64,000 nucleotides of DNA from Gadus chalcogrammus (Eukaryota > Chordata > Actinopteri > Gadiformes > Gadidae): NCBI RefSeq assembly GCF_026213295.1, contig NC_079417.1, forward strand, positions 6,466,596 through 6,530,595, read 5' to 3'. The notes under the pieces are model-generated. The model saw only the letters and a program-made list of their open reading frames with translations. It was not told where the DNA came from and made no database searches. This document shows, piece by piece, positions 45,502 to 62,205 of this stretch. Position 1 is the stretch's first letter. Every line of letters starts with the position of its first letter. A program made the position numbers and the translations under genes.

Positions 45502-47175
45502 AATGACTGCAGCCAGAGTGCACCAGTTCTGTCAACTATCTGTCAGCCTGTCAGCCAAGTATTTATATCCTTCACCTATCACCATAAAGACACCTAGATA
45601 GTTTATCTTGAAGCTTTAGTCAAACGATGGCACACATAACAAAGACAATGAAGCAGAACGAGGATGCAAATTAACTTGAATGTGTCAACTAAATGAATGT
45701 GCTTAATGTCTAATACAATCTAATTCTATCATTATAAATAGTATAATAAATTCTGCATAAACAATAATACATTAATAATGAATCAAGGACAATCAAAGAC
45801 ATTTATGAAAGAATGAAATGTCTTTGCATTGTTAGTTTAGATGTAGCCTGACAGTAACCCAGTCATGCATTCAATCTCCTAAAAATTCTTAGTAATTGCT
45901 GGTAAGGTTTCCTAACCTAGATAACATTAGGTAATGAGTCTTTTTCAGCATTTTCTGTTTTTAAAATTGGAGCAATCTGATCTATATATAGGGCCTATAC
46001 TTGGAACATAAATGCAACATAGTAGAGGGTTTTAACTAATACTATTATTTACAATTATATTGTATTTATTTGAGAATTTATGAATTTAATGTTTATTTGT
46101 GAAAGACTCTTGCGGCATTGTATTGCTTCATTAACATGACTTTCTCTTGCAGAAGACTACCAACTGCAGAAGTGTGCCGTTGGTAGTTCCCATATCGTAA
46201 TGCTTCTTTGAATATTAAACAAATGTACATATGAAAATCATTTATCGTAGGCTTATCTTATTCTCCTATGAAATTCTCCAACTTCGGCCAACGTTGAGCC
46301 TAAATTAAAACTTGAAACACCTTTCCTCATTTTCACTGGTGATTGCCGTCAATTGGAAACATTCTCATGTTGTGAAAAGTGATAGATCGTATAAACAATG
46401 GTAACAAAAATGCTTTATTTGTAATTTTGTCATTTCTCCTATAAAAAGCATAATCATTTAAAACAAATTGACAAAGTATCTATTTTTTCACAAATGATCT
46501 GAATAAATATAACATTAAACATTGGATCAAAATCATAAAATAATAATAAGAAAAGGTTCAGCCGTTGGTGCAGACAGCAACCATGATACCTTACTTTTGA
46601 TGAACAATGGAGGACGTTTTGAACAGAGCATTACAGGGATCCTATTCTTTAAGAAAACATCTTCCCACAAATAGTTTGTTACGTTAAGCCCAACGCTCAT
46701 ATTGACCCAACGACCAACCAATAGTAACAAAACAATATTGCCTCTGCGATAACGAAAAACTGAACAAAGGCGGGATAAGCATGTTGGAAATGGCTCAAAA
46801 TATACATCTTTAAGGGTACCATTTTAAAACCACTCGGACTACGCTGTCCTGTGTAAATACGAGGCAACCAGATATGTTTGAATGTTTGACATTAGTTTTG
46901 AATTGTGTTTGGTTTTGAGTGAAGGCAACTGCGATGCCTTTCATAACGGCTGTTTGTCAGTTCATAACTCATGATTTATGAAGATAGAATAGAGCTTCTG
47001 CTGTCAGCGCCGACATTAAAGTTACATTGACCCATGATCAGCACTGCTATCACAGAGTCTTTCCTCGCAGCCTGTGCTATTTCTTAAGGCAGAAAAGCTG
47101 AGATGCCGCCATTAATCACAAGGAGGAGGACCGGGTTGGTGATTTAGCGCCTCCTTGTGGAGGAAGTCCATCATC
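45502..47175. other. Non-coding part of the duplicated unit
   Basis: AT-rich sequence without a recognisable gene. It includes a short perfect inverted repeat (ACTACCAAC...GTTGGTAGT, about 46,157-46,188) and a 10-bp inverted repeat (CACAAGGAGG...CCTCCTTGTG, about 47,116-47,158). A 65-residue minus-strand frame at 46,533-46,730 is identical in both copies but has no splice, start or family evidence. Confidence 0.5.
45563..45568 (-). promoter_or_regulatory. TATA box of the protease-like gene
   Basis: Minus-strand GGATATAAATAC lies about 65 bases upstream of the first ATG, which would leave a leader of about 35 bases. This is the usual layout for secreted S1 protease genes. Confidence 0.6.
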
Positions 47176-47577
47176 TATTATAAGACCGTCTTTCACGCGG
47201 AGTCACAGCTCCTCGTTTGGATACAGTGTTTTCTTGTTTCTCGATCACAGCACACAACTGAGCAAGATATGCAAAACAAGCCATTCGTAAGCGTTGGAAA
47301 TGTGCAACCAATAATAATGTGGAAACGTCTTCAGGAGGCTACAGATTTTACGTGATCTTGAGTCCCACGCTTTTCTGATCAGGCAGCTTTGAAAGTTGGA
47401 AATACAGCTAATGTATTTAAGTCTAATGGTAACGCAATTACCGCCTGTCATTTTCCATTCAATATTCCTTTTCAGTGTATACCTCAAAACTGCAGACCTG
47501 TCCTACAGAGAGTCGTTCAGTATGGATTCTTGGATGGATTCATTGGAAGATATGACCTTGACTTGAACTATGCTTAA
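47176..47577 (+). CDS. Possible small two-exon gene (first copy)
   Basis: A TATA-like TATTATAAGA (about 47,176) is followed about 90 bases later by ATG at 47,269. Six codons on, TTC/gtaagc is a good donor (exon end 47,286). A good acceptor ttccttttcag ends near 47,478; from TGTATACC the frame continues in phase for 32 codons to TAA at 47,575-47,577. The spliced product would be 39 aa with two Cys, ending in RYDLDLNYA. I do not recognise it. The chance of coincidental splice sites is real, so this is a suggestion only. Confidence 0.25.
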
Positions 47578-47802
47578 GCCTAGGAGGAGAGTGTGGTCCA
47601 TGGGATAGTCTTTCGATTTCCTGTTCAGCCCTGAAATACACAGGAAAATACTGTTTATTAATGTCAGGAATTGTTACTTTTTGAATCCATACCGTTTCAT
47701 TTTACTTGCATAACATATATTTAGCTCACTTAGTAGCATGGATAATTCATGAAAACACCTCATCTAAAAGTCTAAAACCAAATGTTAAATGTCAAAAAAA
47801 AA

Positions 47803-50800
47803 CTGACCTGCGGGTCACAGGTAAGAAATAAGATAATCGTTTTTACTTTGCCACGATTTTAAACTATGTGGGAATCTGCCTTTTTTAATTTACTGTGTAA
47901 GTAATGAGGTTTCTGTTCTTTTAGGTATGCTTAAAGACGTGGAGGAGGAGTTACAGAGAAAAGTCAAGGTGACACTGCAACTCCTCAAAAGTTCAGTTTG
48001 AGGCTATTATGTAGCTGATCCTGAGTTGAATTAAAATGTTCCCTCCATGGCTATTTTCTAACCGACAGAGCACGCGCACTAGACAAGGAGAGCAGCGAAA
48101 CGCTGAGATAGAGACGGAGGTAAGCTGCCTATCTTGTTCAAACATATCAAGTGTGATTTTTGTTTGTCCTTCGTGACTTTTACAAATGTCAGAAAAATAT
48201 GTTATTTATTAATTGCTTAATGAATGAGTATCCTGCAGCTCAACGCGTTATAAGTAAGAAGACTCAATAATGTGCTTGACTAAATGTGTGTTTGTTTTTT
48301 ACATCTTGCTGTGTGTTCCCCAGCATCAGCAGTATTTGGCCCTTTACAACAGAATCAAGTTCATTCGTTTGCTGCTGACTGCTCTGATTGCCTTTACAAA
48401 GAAAGAGGTAATTTGCATTGCATATACATGGTGACCACATGTGTATTTAATTTACTGTTACCCATCATAAAGTGTGTTTGTGTCTGTGTCTATCTCTTAG
48501 ACCAGTTCAGTTGGGGAAGCCCAGAAGCTGATGGCTCAGGCTGCTGACCTACTATCGGCCATCAACAGCAGTATACATCACGGCATCCAGTCACAGAATG
48601 ACACCACGAAAGGAGGTACCATACACATGAGCTACACACAAGATATCCATCGCAATAACACACATACATGTCAACACAGAACCTTTACATTTAGTGAGCA
48701 AATAGTAACTCAAGGTGAGCAAGGTTAATACAATATATGTACTGTATTTCTGATCATTTCATATTCTGCATATTAAATGTAACGCGTGCCCCCCCGTATG
48801 GCCTGTTCCAGACCACCCTATCATGATGGGATTCGAACCCTTGGTCAACCAGAGATTGCTGCCCCCAACCTTTCCCCGCTATGCCAAGATCATCAAGAGG
48901 GAGGACATGGTGGTGTACTTCAGTAAGCTCATAGAGCGCATCAAGACCGTTTGTGACGTCATCACCACCATCAACCTCCATGGTATCCTGGTAAGGAAGA
49001 ATGGGAAACACACGACCACACATTATGATCTGACCGAGGAATTTATTTCACAAAGTAAAACCCAGATGAGATATTTTTGAGAAGATAGAAATATTTGGAA
49101 TAAATATTCTCTTTTCCATATGAGTCTGTCTTGATCTTTTCATGGTCTTTGTTCATGTTTACTAGTGGTGTTTATGTTCAATAAGGTCATGTCCGTAACC
49201 CTTACCCTGTGAACTAATGTATAAATGACGACCATAGTTAACATGAACACCATTAGTGAATGATTACCAGACCCTTAGTTAACTGTTAATTCATGTTCAT
49301 TAATCCTTATTACTGTTAATTATTGAACAATTATTGTAAGGTGTTGCCAATATATTGAACGTTGACACATTGCGGTAACATAATGGTTGACCATGTTGCT
49401 GTTAAAAGTGATTGGTGTATTTGTGGCTGCCAGGACTTCTTCTGTGAGTTCAGCGAGCAATCCCCCTGTGTTCTCTCCAGGTCCCTACTACAGGTATGAA
49501 TCAAAACCGTCTGCTGTGTCTTACCTGCTGATTTATATCATGTTAGACATTTCAGAAAACATGGGAAAATTCGTAGTGATTTACTACCAGATGCATTCTA
49601 AATTGGTTTTGTTGTTAAGGAAAAACAAACAAATAAATGTTTTTTGCTTTTAGACGACGTTCCTGATCGACAATAAGAAAGTGTTTGGAACCCACTTGAT
49701 GCAGGACATGATCAAAGATGCCCTCAGGTGTTTCGTGAGTCCACCGGTCCTATCCTCAAAGTAAGTTGAGCTGTTTTGTTCAATATAGGTTATAACAACA
49801 GGAGAAACTGCTTCAGGCATCTTGCGTAGTTAATTTAGGCCAAATGAAAAAATACTGTTTTTTTGCCCCGTTCAACCTAAAAGAGTATTTTACCATTCAG
49901 AGTTCATTTTCATGCATTTCCCCTGCCTACTCTAGCAAAGATTCTGCATTTTCAAATGTATCCACCAGGCGTTGTTGAAAGTAATTTTTTAGTTTAGGCC
50001 AAATAGCAGAAAAAATGTTTCTGATGATGTTTCTAATGATGCTCCTATGTCCAGGTGCTGTCTTTTCAACAACCACCAGGCCAAAGACTATATTGACTCC
50101 TTCGTCACACACTGCTCCAGGGTATGGCGACTTACAGAATATACACTGCGGACATGATGTGTTCAGTTCTATCATTGTTTGATTAGTGTTACTGAATGTC
50201 TTCATACATTTTTATTCTTTTTATAAATCACTTTTTGCAAGGTGGTGTTTGCTAGACAGGGATGGGTCAAATGTGAATGTGTTGTGTCTGTAGCCCTTCT
50301 GCAGTCTGATTCAGATCCATGGATACAACCGTGCTCGGCAGAGAGACAAGCTGGGCCACATCCTGGAGGAGTTTGCCACATTGCAGGATGAGGTCATCAT
50401 CTTTCATTTACCTTTCAAATTGACCATGAAGCTCTGTAAATACTCAAACGGTTTTATACTGCAAGGTAGACGGGAGGACAGACCCACTGTGTGTTGTTCT
50501 ATTTCATGTAGGCTACACCCTCTAGCGCGCTCGCACGGGACAAGCCCATAAGGCGAAGCCTAGACGGCGTAGCCTACAATCATAGAACTAGAGCTATAAT
50601 AACATAACTATCGTATTTGTTCTTGTGTCAGTCATTGCTTTGACGTTGACATCGTCGCTGAATGTTATTCGTGACGACGTGCGTTCCCGTGCATACGATT
50701 CAGAAATTGGAAGGAGAGCTAAACGTTCTGAATGACACCGTGTCGACGCAAGCCTCACCCTTTCGTCATTTTCACGTGTGAAGATGATCCATGCGCTGCT

Positions 50801-52350
50801 CTCTGTCCTTCCTCGCCAGTGCGCCCCCTTAGCAAGGAGATAACCATGAGCCAGGCCTACCAGAACATGTGTGCTGGGATGTAAAAGGTATACATCCCCC
50901 CCCTCTCTCCCACCACACACAGGCACGGGACATGAAGAACCACATGAAGTGGACAAAATTCTCTCTCTGTGTTTCCTTTTGCGTCCAGACCATGGTGGCG
51001 TTGGATATGGACGGAAAGGTGCGCAAACCCAGCTTTGAGTTGGACAGCGAGCAGGTTCGCTACGAGCACCGCTTCGCCCCCTTCAACAGCGTGGTCACCC
51101 CTCCCCCCGTGCACTACATTCAATTCAAGGTAGTGTTATTCACCGTGTCTTGTATGCACATGAACTAGTCACTTATATGTAAACAAAAATGAGCAGGGGC
51201 AATCTGCTGGCAGCGTTAATGTATTACGTCATCTCTGTCAATGTTAGCAAATTGAATGTTTGAAAGTGTTTTTTCATTTTCATGAAATACAACTCCACAT
51301 CCAAATGAGTCTAGTGTTTACTTTGTTACTAATTATACATTTGTATAATTTATGTTAACCATGTCTGTGTTTTCTAATTGGCCGAGGAAAAACATCGACA
51401 TGTTTGTATATGTTCAGGGATGATTGTGGATTTCCATGATTCCGGCTCTCCTCTGAAGTAGCCCATATCCAACATGTGTCCCCCACCATGCCTCCTTTCT
51501 CCAGGAGATGTCCGACCTGAAGAAGTACAACCCTCCACCGGGATCCTCTGACCTCTACCTGGCGGCCAGCAAGCACTTCCAGCAGGCCAAACTCATCCTG
51601 GAGAATGTCGCCACGCCGGACCCAGAGGTCCGCAAGTATACTGGGATGGAGCCCCCCGTTCTGGCCCGGTCTTTAGTCACCCAGAGTAGAATCACTAAGC
51701 ATCAGATCAAAGTGAATAAATTGCCGTTTACTAACCCACAAGCACCGGAGGTCTGAAGGACGTCTTTGGGTGAACGTGTACACACCACCCAAAATGGACA
51801 TCGCTTGGCTGTGATCCCGGCAACTCACTAAGGGAGGCAGTAGTGCTTACCACTGAGCCACCATATCAAGGATAACCAGAGACGATACAAGATAACAATG
51901 ATTGAAACGTGGGTCCTAACCCTACATGAATATTGTATACTGGCAATAATAAAGCAACAGTATAATATAGTATTTTATATTTTCATCTAGGGTCTGGGCC
52001 TGTCTGCGTGTATTCTGTAGTGTGCTTTCTGAATTGTACCCGCATACTGTTACTGCTAACTGGTTATTGATGTTTGCTGCTGACAGGTGAACCGCATCCT
52101 CAAGGTGGCCAAACCCAACATGGTGGTCATGAAGCTCTTGGCCGGGGGACACAAGAAGGAGAACAAGGTAACACATCCTGGAAAAACACATGTGTCCACT
52201 TTTGGGTCAGACATGTGGGTAGTAATGTTATGTTGTGTTGTGAGCTGACACAAGGGTCGCGACTAAACGACAATATATCTTCCTTCTTAGGTTCTCCCAG
52301 AGTTTGACTTCTCAGTCCACAAATACTTCCCCTTGGTGAAGATCATTTGA
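47803..52350 (+). pseudogene. naa35: Truncated naa35 duplicate
   Basis: Has the equivalents of naa35 exons at 47925-47968, 48069-48119, 48324-48407, 48501-48615, 48812-48990, 49434-49493, 49654-49760, 50055-50121, 50294-50392, 50820-50887, 50989-51129, 51505-51627, 52087-52167 and 52291-52350. The promoter and all exons encoding the first 190 or so residues are missing, apart from 18 bases. Two internal exons are deleted, which breaks the phase between 50392 and 50820. TAC has become TAA at 50,882-50,884. Coding differences from the intact gene are otherwise mostly synonymous. It cannot make a full NatC subunit. Confidence 0.9.
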
Positions 52351-53065
52351 TTCAGAGGAACCCTTTCAAGACTCGATACTTTGCAGAAAATCCTCAACCA
52401 AGTGCGCCTGACAGACTGTCTATGTTCAGACGATTGAAACCAGACTACACTGCATACGTCTGAAATCTTGAGTACGATCTTTGTGGCATTGTACACATCA
52501 GTATTTTTGCCAAGGTGTGTCTGTTTGTATGTGCGCATGTTTTTGTTCAAATTTTCTTTGGTGAAAGCATGCTTAGTGTGTTTCATGCAAAGGTGTGTTG
52601 TTTTGAGACCATCAATGATCCAGACTAAAGTATAAGGTTACGTATAGAATCAAGTCACTGTTTTTGTTTTTATTTTAGGTTGGATACACAATTGGGGTTT
52701 GGGGCAAATTAAGCTAATATTGAGCACAAAGCCTAGTCCAGCTAGGTCTACGTTCTTCAGTATTTACTTCGTCCTTTAAAACTAGGACAGAGTCCAAGAA
52801 TTTTTTTATTGTGTATAAATAACTGATGTGATACTTTAGAGAAATAAACCTGCTGAAGATATGTTTGGATTTCCGATATTTGTGAAAATAAAACCTTTTT
52901 TGTTGTAATTTCAACTTCCCAAAAACCCATTGTAAATATTTTATAAACAGTTGAATGCCACAACTTACTTGACTTACACTTAAAATGAACACATGGAAAT
53001 TCATAAGGAGACACAATTTTATTATGTCTGTTGAGTATCTCATTGGATCTAAGAGACTTTTACAG

Positions 53066-53450
53066 CTCAATTAAGGATTTTCTCGCATGGTTTTGGTAAT
53101 CCAGTCCAGGTAGAAGCAGATATCAAGAATCTCCGATACGTTGGTACAATCGTTCCTACGTTTGTTGACGATGATACCATACAGTTTATTGTCGTACACC
53201 ATCGCCGAGCCTGCATCACCCTACAAACGTTGAAAGCGGAAAGGAAAGTTATTGCATGCTTGCCATAATCGAAATACATGGGATTATTTATATATATATA
53301 TATGGTCTGACCTCGCATGACTGGACACCAGCTCTGTGAGCACACATAAGGGTTGTTGCATGCTTCCCTCGCTTTTTGTCTTTATCCTCACATTTGGTTA
53401 TCTCAGTCTTCGCACAACGATGTTTTGGTTTGCCACCTGTATTTGAGAGA
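53066..53450 (-). pseudogene. Remnant of the protease-like gene (last two exons only)
   Basis: Copies of exon 4 (about 53,315-53,439, GGKPKHRCAK...GVQSCE) and exon 5 (about 53,066-53,222, GDAGSAMVYDNK...DWITKTMREN). The Ser195-to-Ala change is shared with the first copy, so it predates the duplication. Exons 1-3 and the promoter are deleted, so no protease-like protein can be made from this copy. Confidence 0.85.
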
Positions 53451-56015
53451 GAGTTTGTGTTCAAAACGGCCAAGTGAGCCTTATCTAAAACTGTGGTTCC
53501 CAACTGGTGTGCCCCAGAGGCGTGGCTATATATTAGGGATCAGGAACACAGGGCACAAGACCCGGGGGCCAACGTCTTCAGAGCAACAACAGGTTCTGAA
53601 AAATGTCATTCTTATTATTTATTATTATGTTATCTCAATTAAATCTGCCCAGCTGGGGGCCTAACAGACTAGGCTCTGAGCTTCCATCCAGTTCTACTAA
53701 TGTTCTACTAATTAATGAGTCTTTTTCAGCATTTTCTGTTTTTAGAATTGGAGCAATACGATCTATAGGGCCTATACTTGGAACATAAATACAACATAGA
53801 GGGTTTTAACTAATGCTATTATTTACAATTATATTGTATTTATTTGAGAATTTAATGTTTATTTTTGAAAGACTCTGGCGGCATTGTATTGCTTCATTAA
53901 CATGACTTTCTCTTGCAGAAGACTACCAACTGCAGAAGTGTGCCGTTGGTAGTGCCCATATCGTAATGCTTCTTTGAATATTTAAAAAAGTAGAAATGTA
54001 CATATGAAAATCATTTATCGTAGGCTTATCTTATTCTCCTATGTAATTCTCCAACTTCGGCCAACGTTGAGCCTAAATTAAAACTTGAAACACCTTTCCT
54101 CATTTTCACTGGTGATTGCCGTCAATTGGAAACATTCTCATGTTGTGAAAAGTGATAGATCGTATAAACAATGGTAACAAAAATGCTTTATTTGTAATTT
54201 TGTCATTTCTCCTATGAAAAGCATAATCATTTAAAACAAATTGACAACGTATCTATTTTTTCACAAATGATCTGAATAAATATAGCCTAACATTAAACAT
54301 TGGATCAAAATCATAAAATAATAATAAGAAAAGGTTCAGCCGTGGGTGCAGACAGCAACCATGATACCTTACTTTTGATGAACAATGGAGGACGTTTTGA
54401 ACAGAGCATTACAGGGATCCTATTCTTTAAGAAAACATCTTCCCACAAATAGTTTGTTACGTTAAGCCCAACGCTCATATTGACCCAACGACCAACCAAT
54501 AGTAACAAAACAATATTGCCTCTGCGATAACGAAAAACTGAACAAAGGCGGGATAAGCATGTTAGAAATGGCTCAAAATATACATCTTAAAGGGTACCAT
54601 TTTAAAACCACTCGGACTACGCTGTCCTGTGTAAATACGAGGCAACCAGATATGTTTGAATGTTTGACATTAGTTTTGAATTGTGTTTGGTTTTGAGTGA
54701 AGGCAACTGCGATGCCTTTCATAACGGCTGTTTGTCAGTTCATAACTAATGATTTATTCTACATGTTCTCTCCAAGATTTTCACATTGTTGCTGATTGTT
54801 TTGGTTCCAAAACATCTCCTTCATTAAAAACAATCATGGCTAGTCAAAAGCCTACTTTGCAGATCCCACGGGTCTCGGGTTCACAGGCGAATAAGCAAAC
54901 CTGAGGGTTAAAAGACCGGAATCCTCATCCCTTCTTCTAATCCCAGAATAAAACAAAAAGCATTGGGGGACAGAATAGAGCTTCTGCTGTCAGCGCCGAC
55001 ATTAAAGTTACATTGACCCATGATCAGCACTGCTATCACAGAGTCTTTCCTCCCAGCCTGTGCTATTTCTTAAGGCAGAAAAACTGAGATGCCGCCATTA
55101 ATCACAAGGAGGAGGACCGGGTTGGTGATTTAGCGCCTCCTTGTGGAGGAAGTCCATCATCTATTATAAGAACGTCTTTCACGCGGAGTCACAGCTCCTC
55201 GTTTGGATACAGTGTTTTCTTGTTTCTCGATCACAGCACACAACTGAGCAAGATATGCAAAACAAGCCATTCGTAAGCGTCGGAAATGTGCAACCAATAA
55301 TAATGTGGAAACGTCTTCAGGAGGCTACAGATTTTACGTGATCTTGAGTCCCACGCTTTTCTGATCAGGCAGCTTTGAAAGTTGGAAATACAGCTAATAG
55401 AAGATTATGTGTGCTTTTTCGTTTTAGCGGCATATTTAGACTTCGCCAACAGTGATCAGATACAGTCTAATGGTAACGCAATTACTGCCTTTCATTTTCC
55501 ATTCAATATTCCTTTTCAGTGTATACCTCAAAACTGCAGACCTGTCCTACAGAAAGTCGTTCAGTATGGATTCTTGGATGGATTCATTGGAAGATATGAC
55601 CTTGACTTGAACTATGCTTAAGCCTAGGAGGAGAGTGTGGTCCATGGGATAGTCTTTCGATTTCCTGTTCAGCCCTGAAATACACAGGAAAATACTGTTT
55701 ATCAATGTCAGGAATTGTTACTTTTTGAATCCATACCGTTTCATTTTACTTGCATAACATATATTTAGCTCACTTAGTAGCATGGATAATTCATGAAAAC
55801 ACCTCATCTAAAAGTCTAAAACCAAATGTTAAATGTCAAAAAATGTCAGCTCCCAACATGATGCATCAAATTGACAATGAAATTGTGGGAGGGAGAAGCA
55901 AGCAAAAGGACAGGAGGCTGGAGTTTCAAAATTTAGAAAACATTTTAATGTCACTTTTCCCTAGCTCCACTAGTGGTGGAGGGTTTAAGGGATAAGCATA
56001 GACACCAAACACTTA
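53451..56015. other. Non-coding tail of the duplication and spacer before golm1
   Basis: Mostly the second copy of first-copy downstream sequence, then about 170 unique bases to the golm1 poly(A) site. Apart from the possible small gene at 55,163-55,621, I see nothing here. Confidence 0.5.
55163..55621 (+). CDS. Possible small two-exon gene (second copy)
   Basis: The duplicate of the unit at 47,176-47,577 keeps the TATA-like element, ATG, donor, acceptor, open frame and stop. Among the changes are one Arg-to-Lys substitution in the second exon and about 36 extra bases in the intron. The same uncertainty applies. Confidence 0.25.
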
Positions 56016-56017
56016 AC

Positions 56018-56023
56018 TTTATT
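56018..56023 (-). terminator. golm1: golm1 poly(A) signal
   Basis: AATAAA on the minus strand about 245 bases after the stop codon, beyond the CA repeat. It is the first canonical hexamer downstream. Confidence 0.6.
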
Positions 56024-56122
56024 TGATATTTCTTGGGCCTTTTGAGTTTTTAATTTCAGCGGTGAACCAGGGACCAGGCATGTTCAAAATTCTGATAGGG
56101 AGGCTTGTATAATGGTGCATCA

Positions 56123-56263
<141 letters not shown>

Positions 56264-56264
56264 C

Positions 56265-60213
<3,949 letters not shown>

Positions 60214-60879
60214 GGCTGCCTAAGAAAAAAACTGGGAACATCACGCTCTGCGTCAATTCACCAGCCGTTTCATTCAACATTTGTCTTTATTCTCTCTCCT
60301 CGTGAATTTGGTTGACATCATAAACTTGAATAAATTAATAAAATAGGGCAATGAAAAAGGAATACCCTGCAATTAGATGACACTGAAACACAAAAGAAAG
60401 TATAATTAAATAGTCTCTTCTAGAGCGTACCAACTTACACAAATGTTAACATGTTTTATTATTACCTTTTTCATCTAGAGAATTTGCCTACAGGACATTC
60501 TTGGACATCAATTATTGGTTTCACTACAGTTACTTTGCTTGTTAGAACAGTGATTAGAGCTTCAAAAGGACCCTCATGCTAGCGATTCACTCTAGTCTTG
60601 TCTTGCTGAATTAAATATTTGGGCTATATTGCCAGAGCTTAACTCCTTTTATTTCTAAAACTAATTATAAAAAGGTGGTTTCTGGACTGGTGCAATCTTT
60701 GTAAATAGGCCATCAAGATAAAACACTGTCCGTTTTCAAACCCTGTTATAATGATATTGAGTGAAACCACACCTATATCGTTATAATTGATTGTTTTGAA
60801 TACTGATAATGTAATGCTTAGGATACCAAGTAGATCCACCTGAACAGGGAAGACATTGTCCCATGGGTCTGAAAGCCAC

Positions 60880-60980
60880 ACACATCGGTTGCATGGCAAC
60901 CAGAAGGTTGCTGGTTTAATCCTCGGCTTTAATCCATGACAAAGTGTGGAGGGGTCCCCGAGCAAGACACCCGAATTGGC
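60880..60980 (+). mobile_element. SINE-like fragment (head)
   Basis: Contains a B-box-like GGTTGCTGGTTTAATCC followed by GGGGTCCCCGAGCAAGACACC, a phrase typical of tRNA-derived SINEs in teleosts. It lies in the first golm1 intron. Confidence 0.6.
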
Positions 60981-61778
60981 CGGATGCACGGCATCAATTC
61001 CATTACTTGTAATCAGTCTCATTGTTATTAATTTCGTGAATGGATGAGGATATTAAAACATTGATCCCACGCCTGCCTTTAGGCATCTCTTCTCATGTGT
61101 GGTCTTTCGAGCTAACCATGCTTGTTCTGATGATGAACGATTGAACGTGACTTAGAAGCACAATATCTGGGTAGAAGCTGAACAGTCATAGTTAACAAGT
61201 GAACCATTATTTGTATTGTAACAGCTATGCTTTTTTTTTTTTTCAATGATTCAATTCTATTTTTAGAAGTGTGAGTCCCGAAAGACTACCCTATTCCACG
61301 TTTAACTACGTGAACAATTACATTTTAAATGCATTTTATTTACTGTACATGCAATCTATTTATAATCGCCCCTAAATTAACCCAAGCCCCCTAAAGGGCA
61401 AGAAAATACTCAAAGAAACTCATGAATGGTGAGTGTCTTCATTGGCATATGTAGTAGTACAACAAGCAACATTTTACACAACTAAGAATACGAGTTGTCC
61501 ATGGTGATGGGGTGCTGGCCAGTGAGTAAGCTGATAGACTTGGCTAGATTTGTAGACGAAGCCTCAAAATTGCGTCATAAATACGTGTTTTCTGAAGTAA
61601 CATAATTAACATTACCCCAGTTATCTTGGATAAATACGATTATTTTGCGGCTCTAATGCGATACTCTTAACAGTCCCCGACAGGCAACACGTAAAATAGC
61701 CAAAACCAGCTGCTCCGTCGAGCTGCCTGTCGCCTTGCGTGGTAACGTAACGTTAACGTCAGAGCCCGCAGTCGGTAT

Positions 61779-61882
61779 AACGGTATGAATGTAATTATGA
61801 ATGGGTGAATGTGATGCACTGATTGTAAAGCGCTTCGAGGAGCTACAGGTTAGAAAGACGCGATATAAACGCAGTCCATTTG
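61779..61882 (+). mobile_element. SINE-like fragment (tail)
   Basis: Contains ATGGGTGAATGTGATGCACTG, then TTGTAAAGCGCTTCGAGGAG and GATATAAACGCAGTCCATTT in order, here split into short phrases. This is the conserved tail of abundant teleost SINEs. It may belong to the head at 60,880, separated by an insertion. Confidence 0.65.
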
Positions 61883-62205
61883 AACAGACAACTTATCACA
61901 CAGTAAACCAAACCGAAGGTGCTTAATGACATGACATGCAGCGCATATGAATTGAGAAGTCGCATTTCCGCATGCAACACACCTAAACATTTAGTTACAA
62001 AAATGCAACGTAGCTCATGTTAACGTGTATAAACAGTACAGTTATCGCACGATAGAAAAATGCTCGTGTATCCATCACCATTTTCATTTTGGTCCTTGAG
62101 CCAAGACACCTACAACTATGCTAACGAGCTAAGCGCTTCTCCCAGAGACGCCAGTAGCTTTGAAACAAGAGCGATAACTAGCATGCGAGCATCAACATCA
62201 CTTAC

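Larger units (their letters stand above)
47803..55846. repeat. Tandem duplication, second copy
   Basis: Direct copy of 36,980-47,802, shorter because of two deletions: at 50,464 (removing first-copy about 39,640-41,029, with naa35 exons 40413-40591 and 40896-41032) and at about 53,695 (removing first-copy about 44,227-45,930, with protease-like exons 1-3). It also carries about 215 bases at 54,757-54,972 that the first copy lacks. Similarity stops at a run of A near 55,846. Confidence 0.93.

Noticed and set aside
46533..46730. 65-residue minus-strand frame identical at 54,311-54,508
   Set aside because: Identity follows from the recent duplication; no splice sites, family or signal peptide.
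47803..52350. A second working naa35 gene
   Set aside because: No promoter or first exons, two exons deleted with a phase break, and a TAA stop at 50,882.
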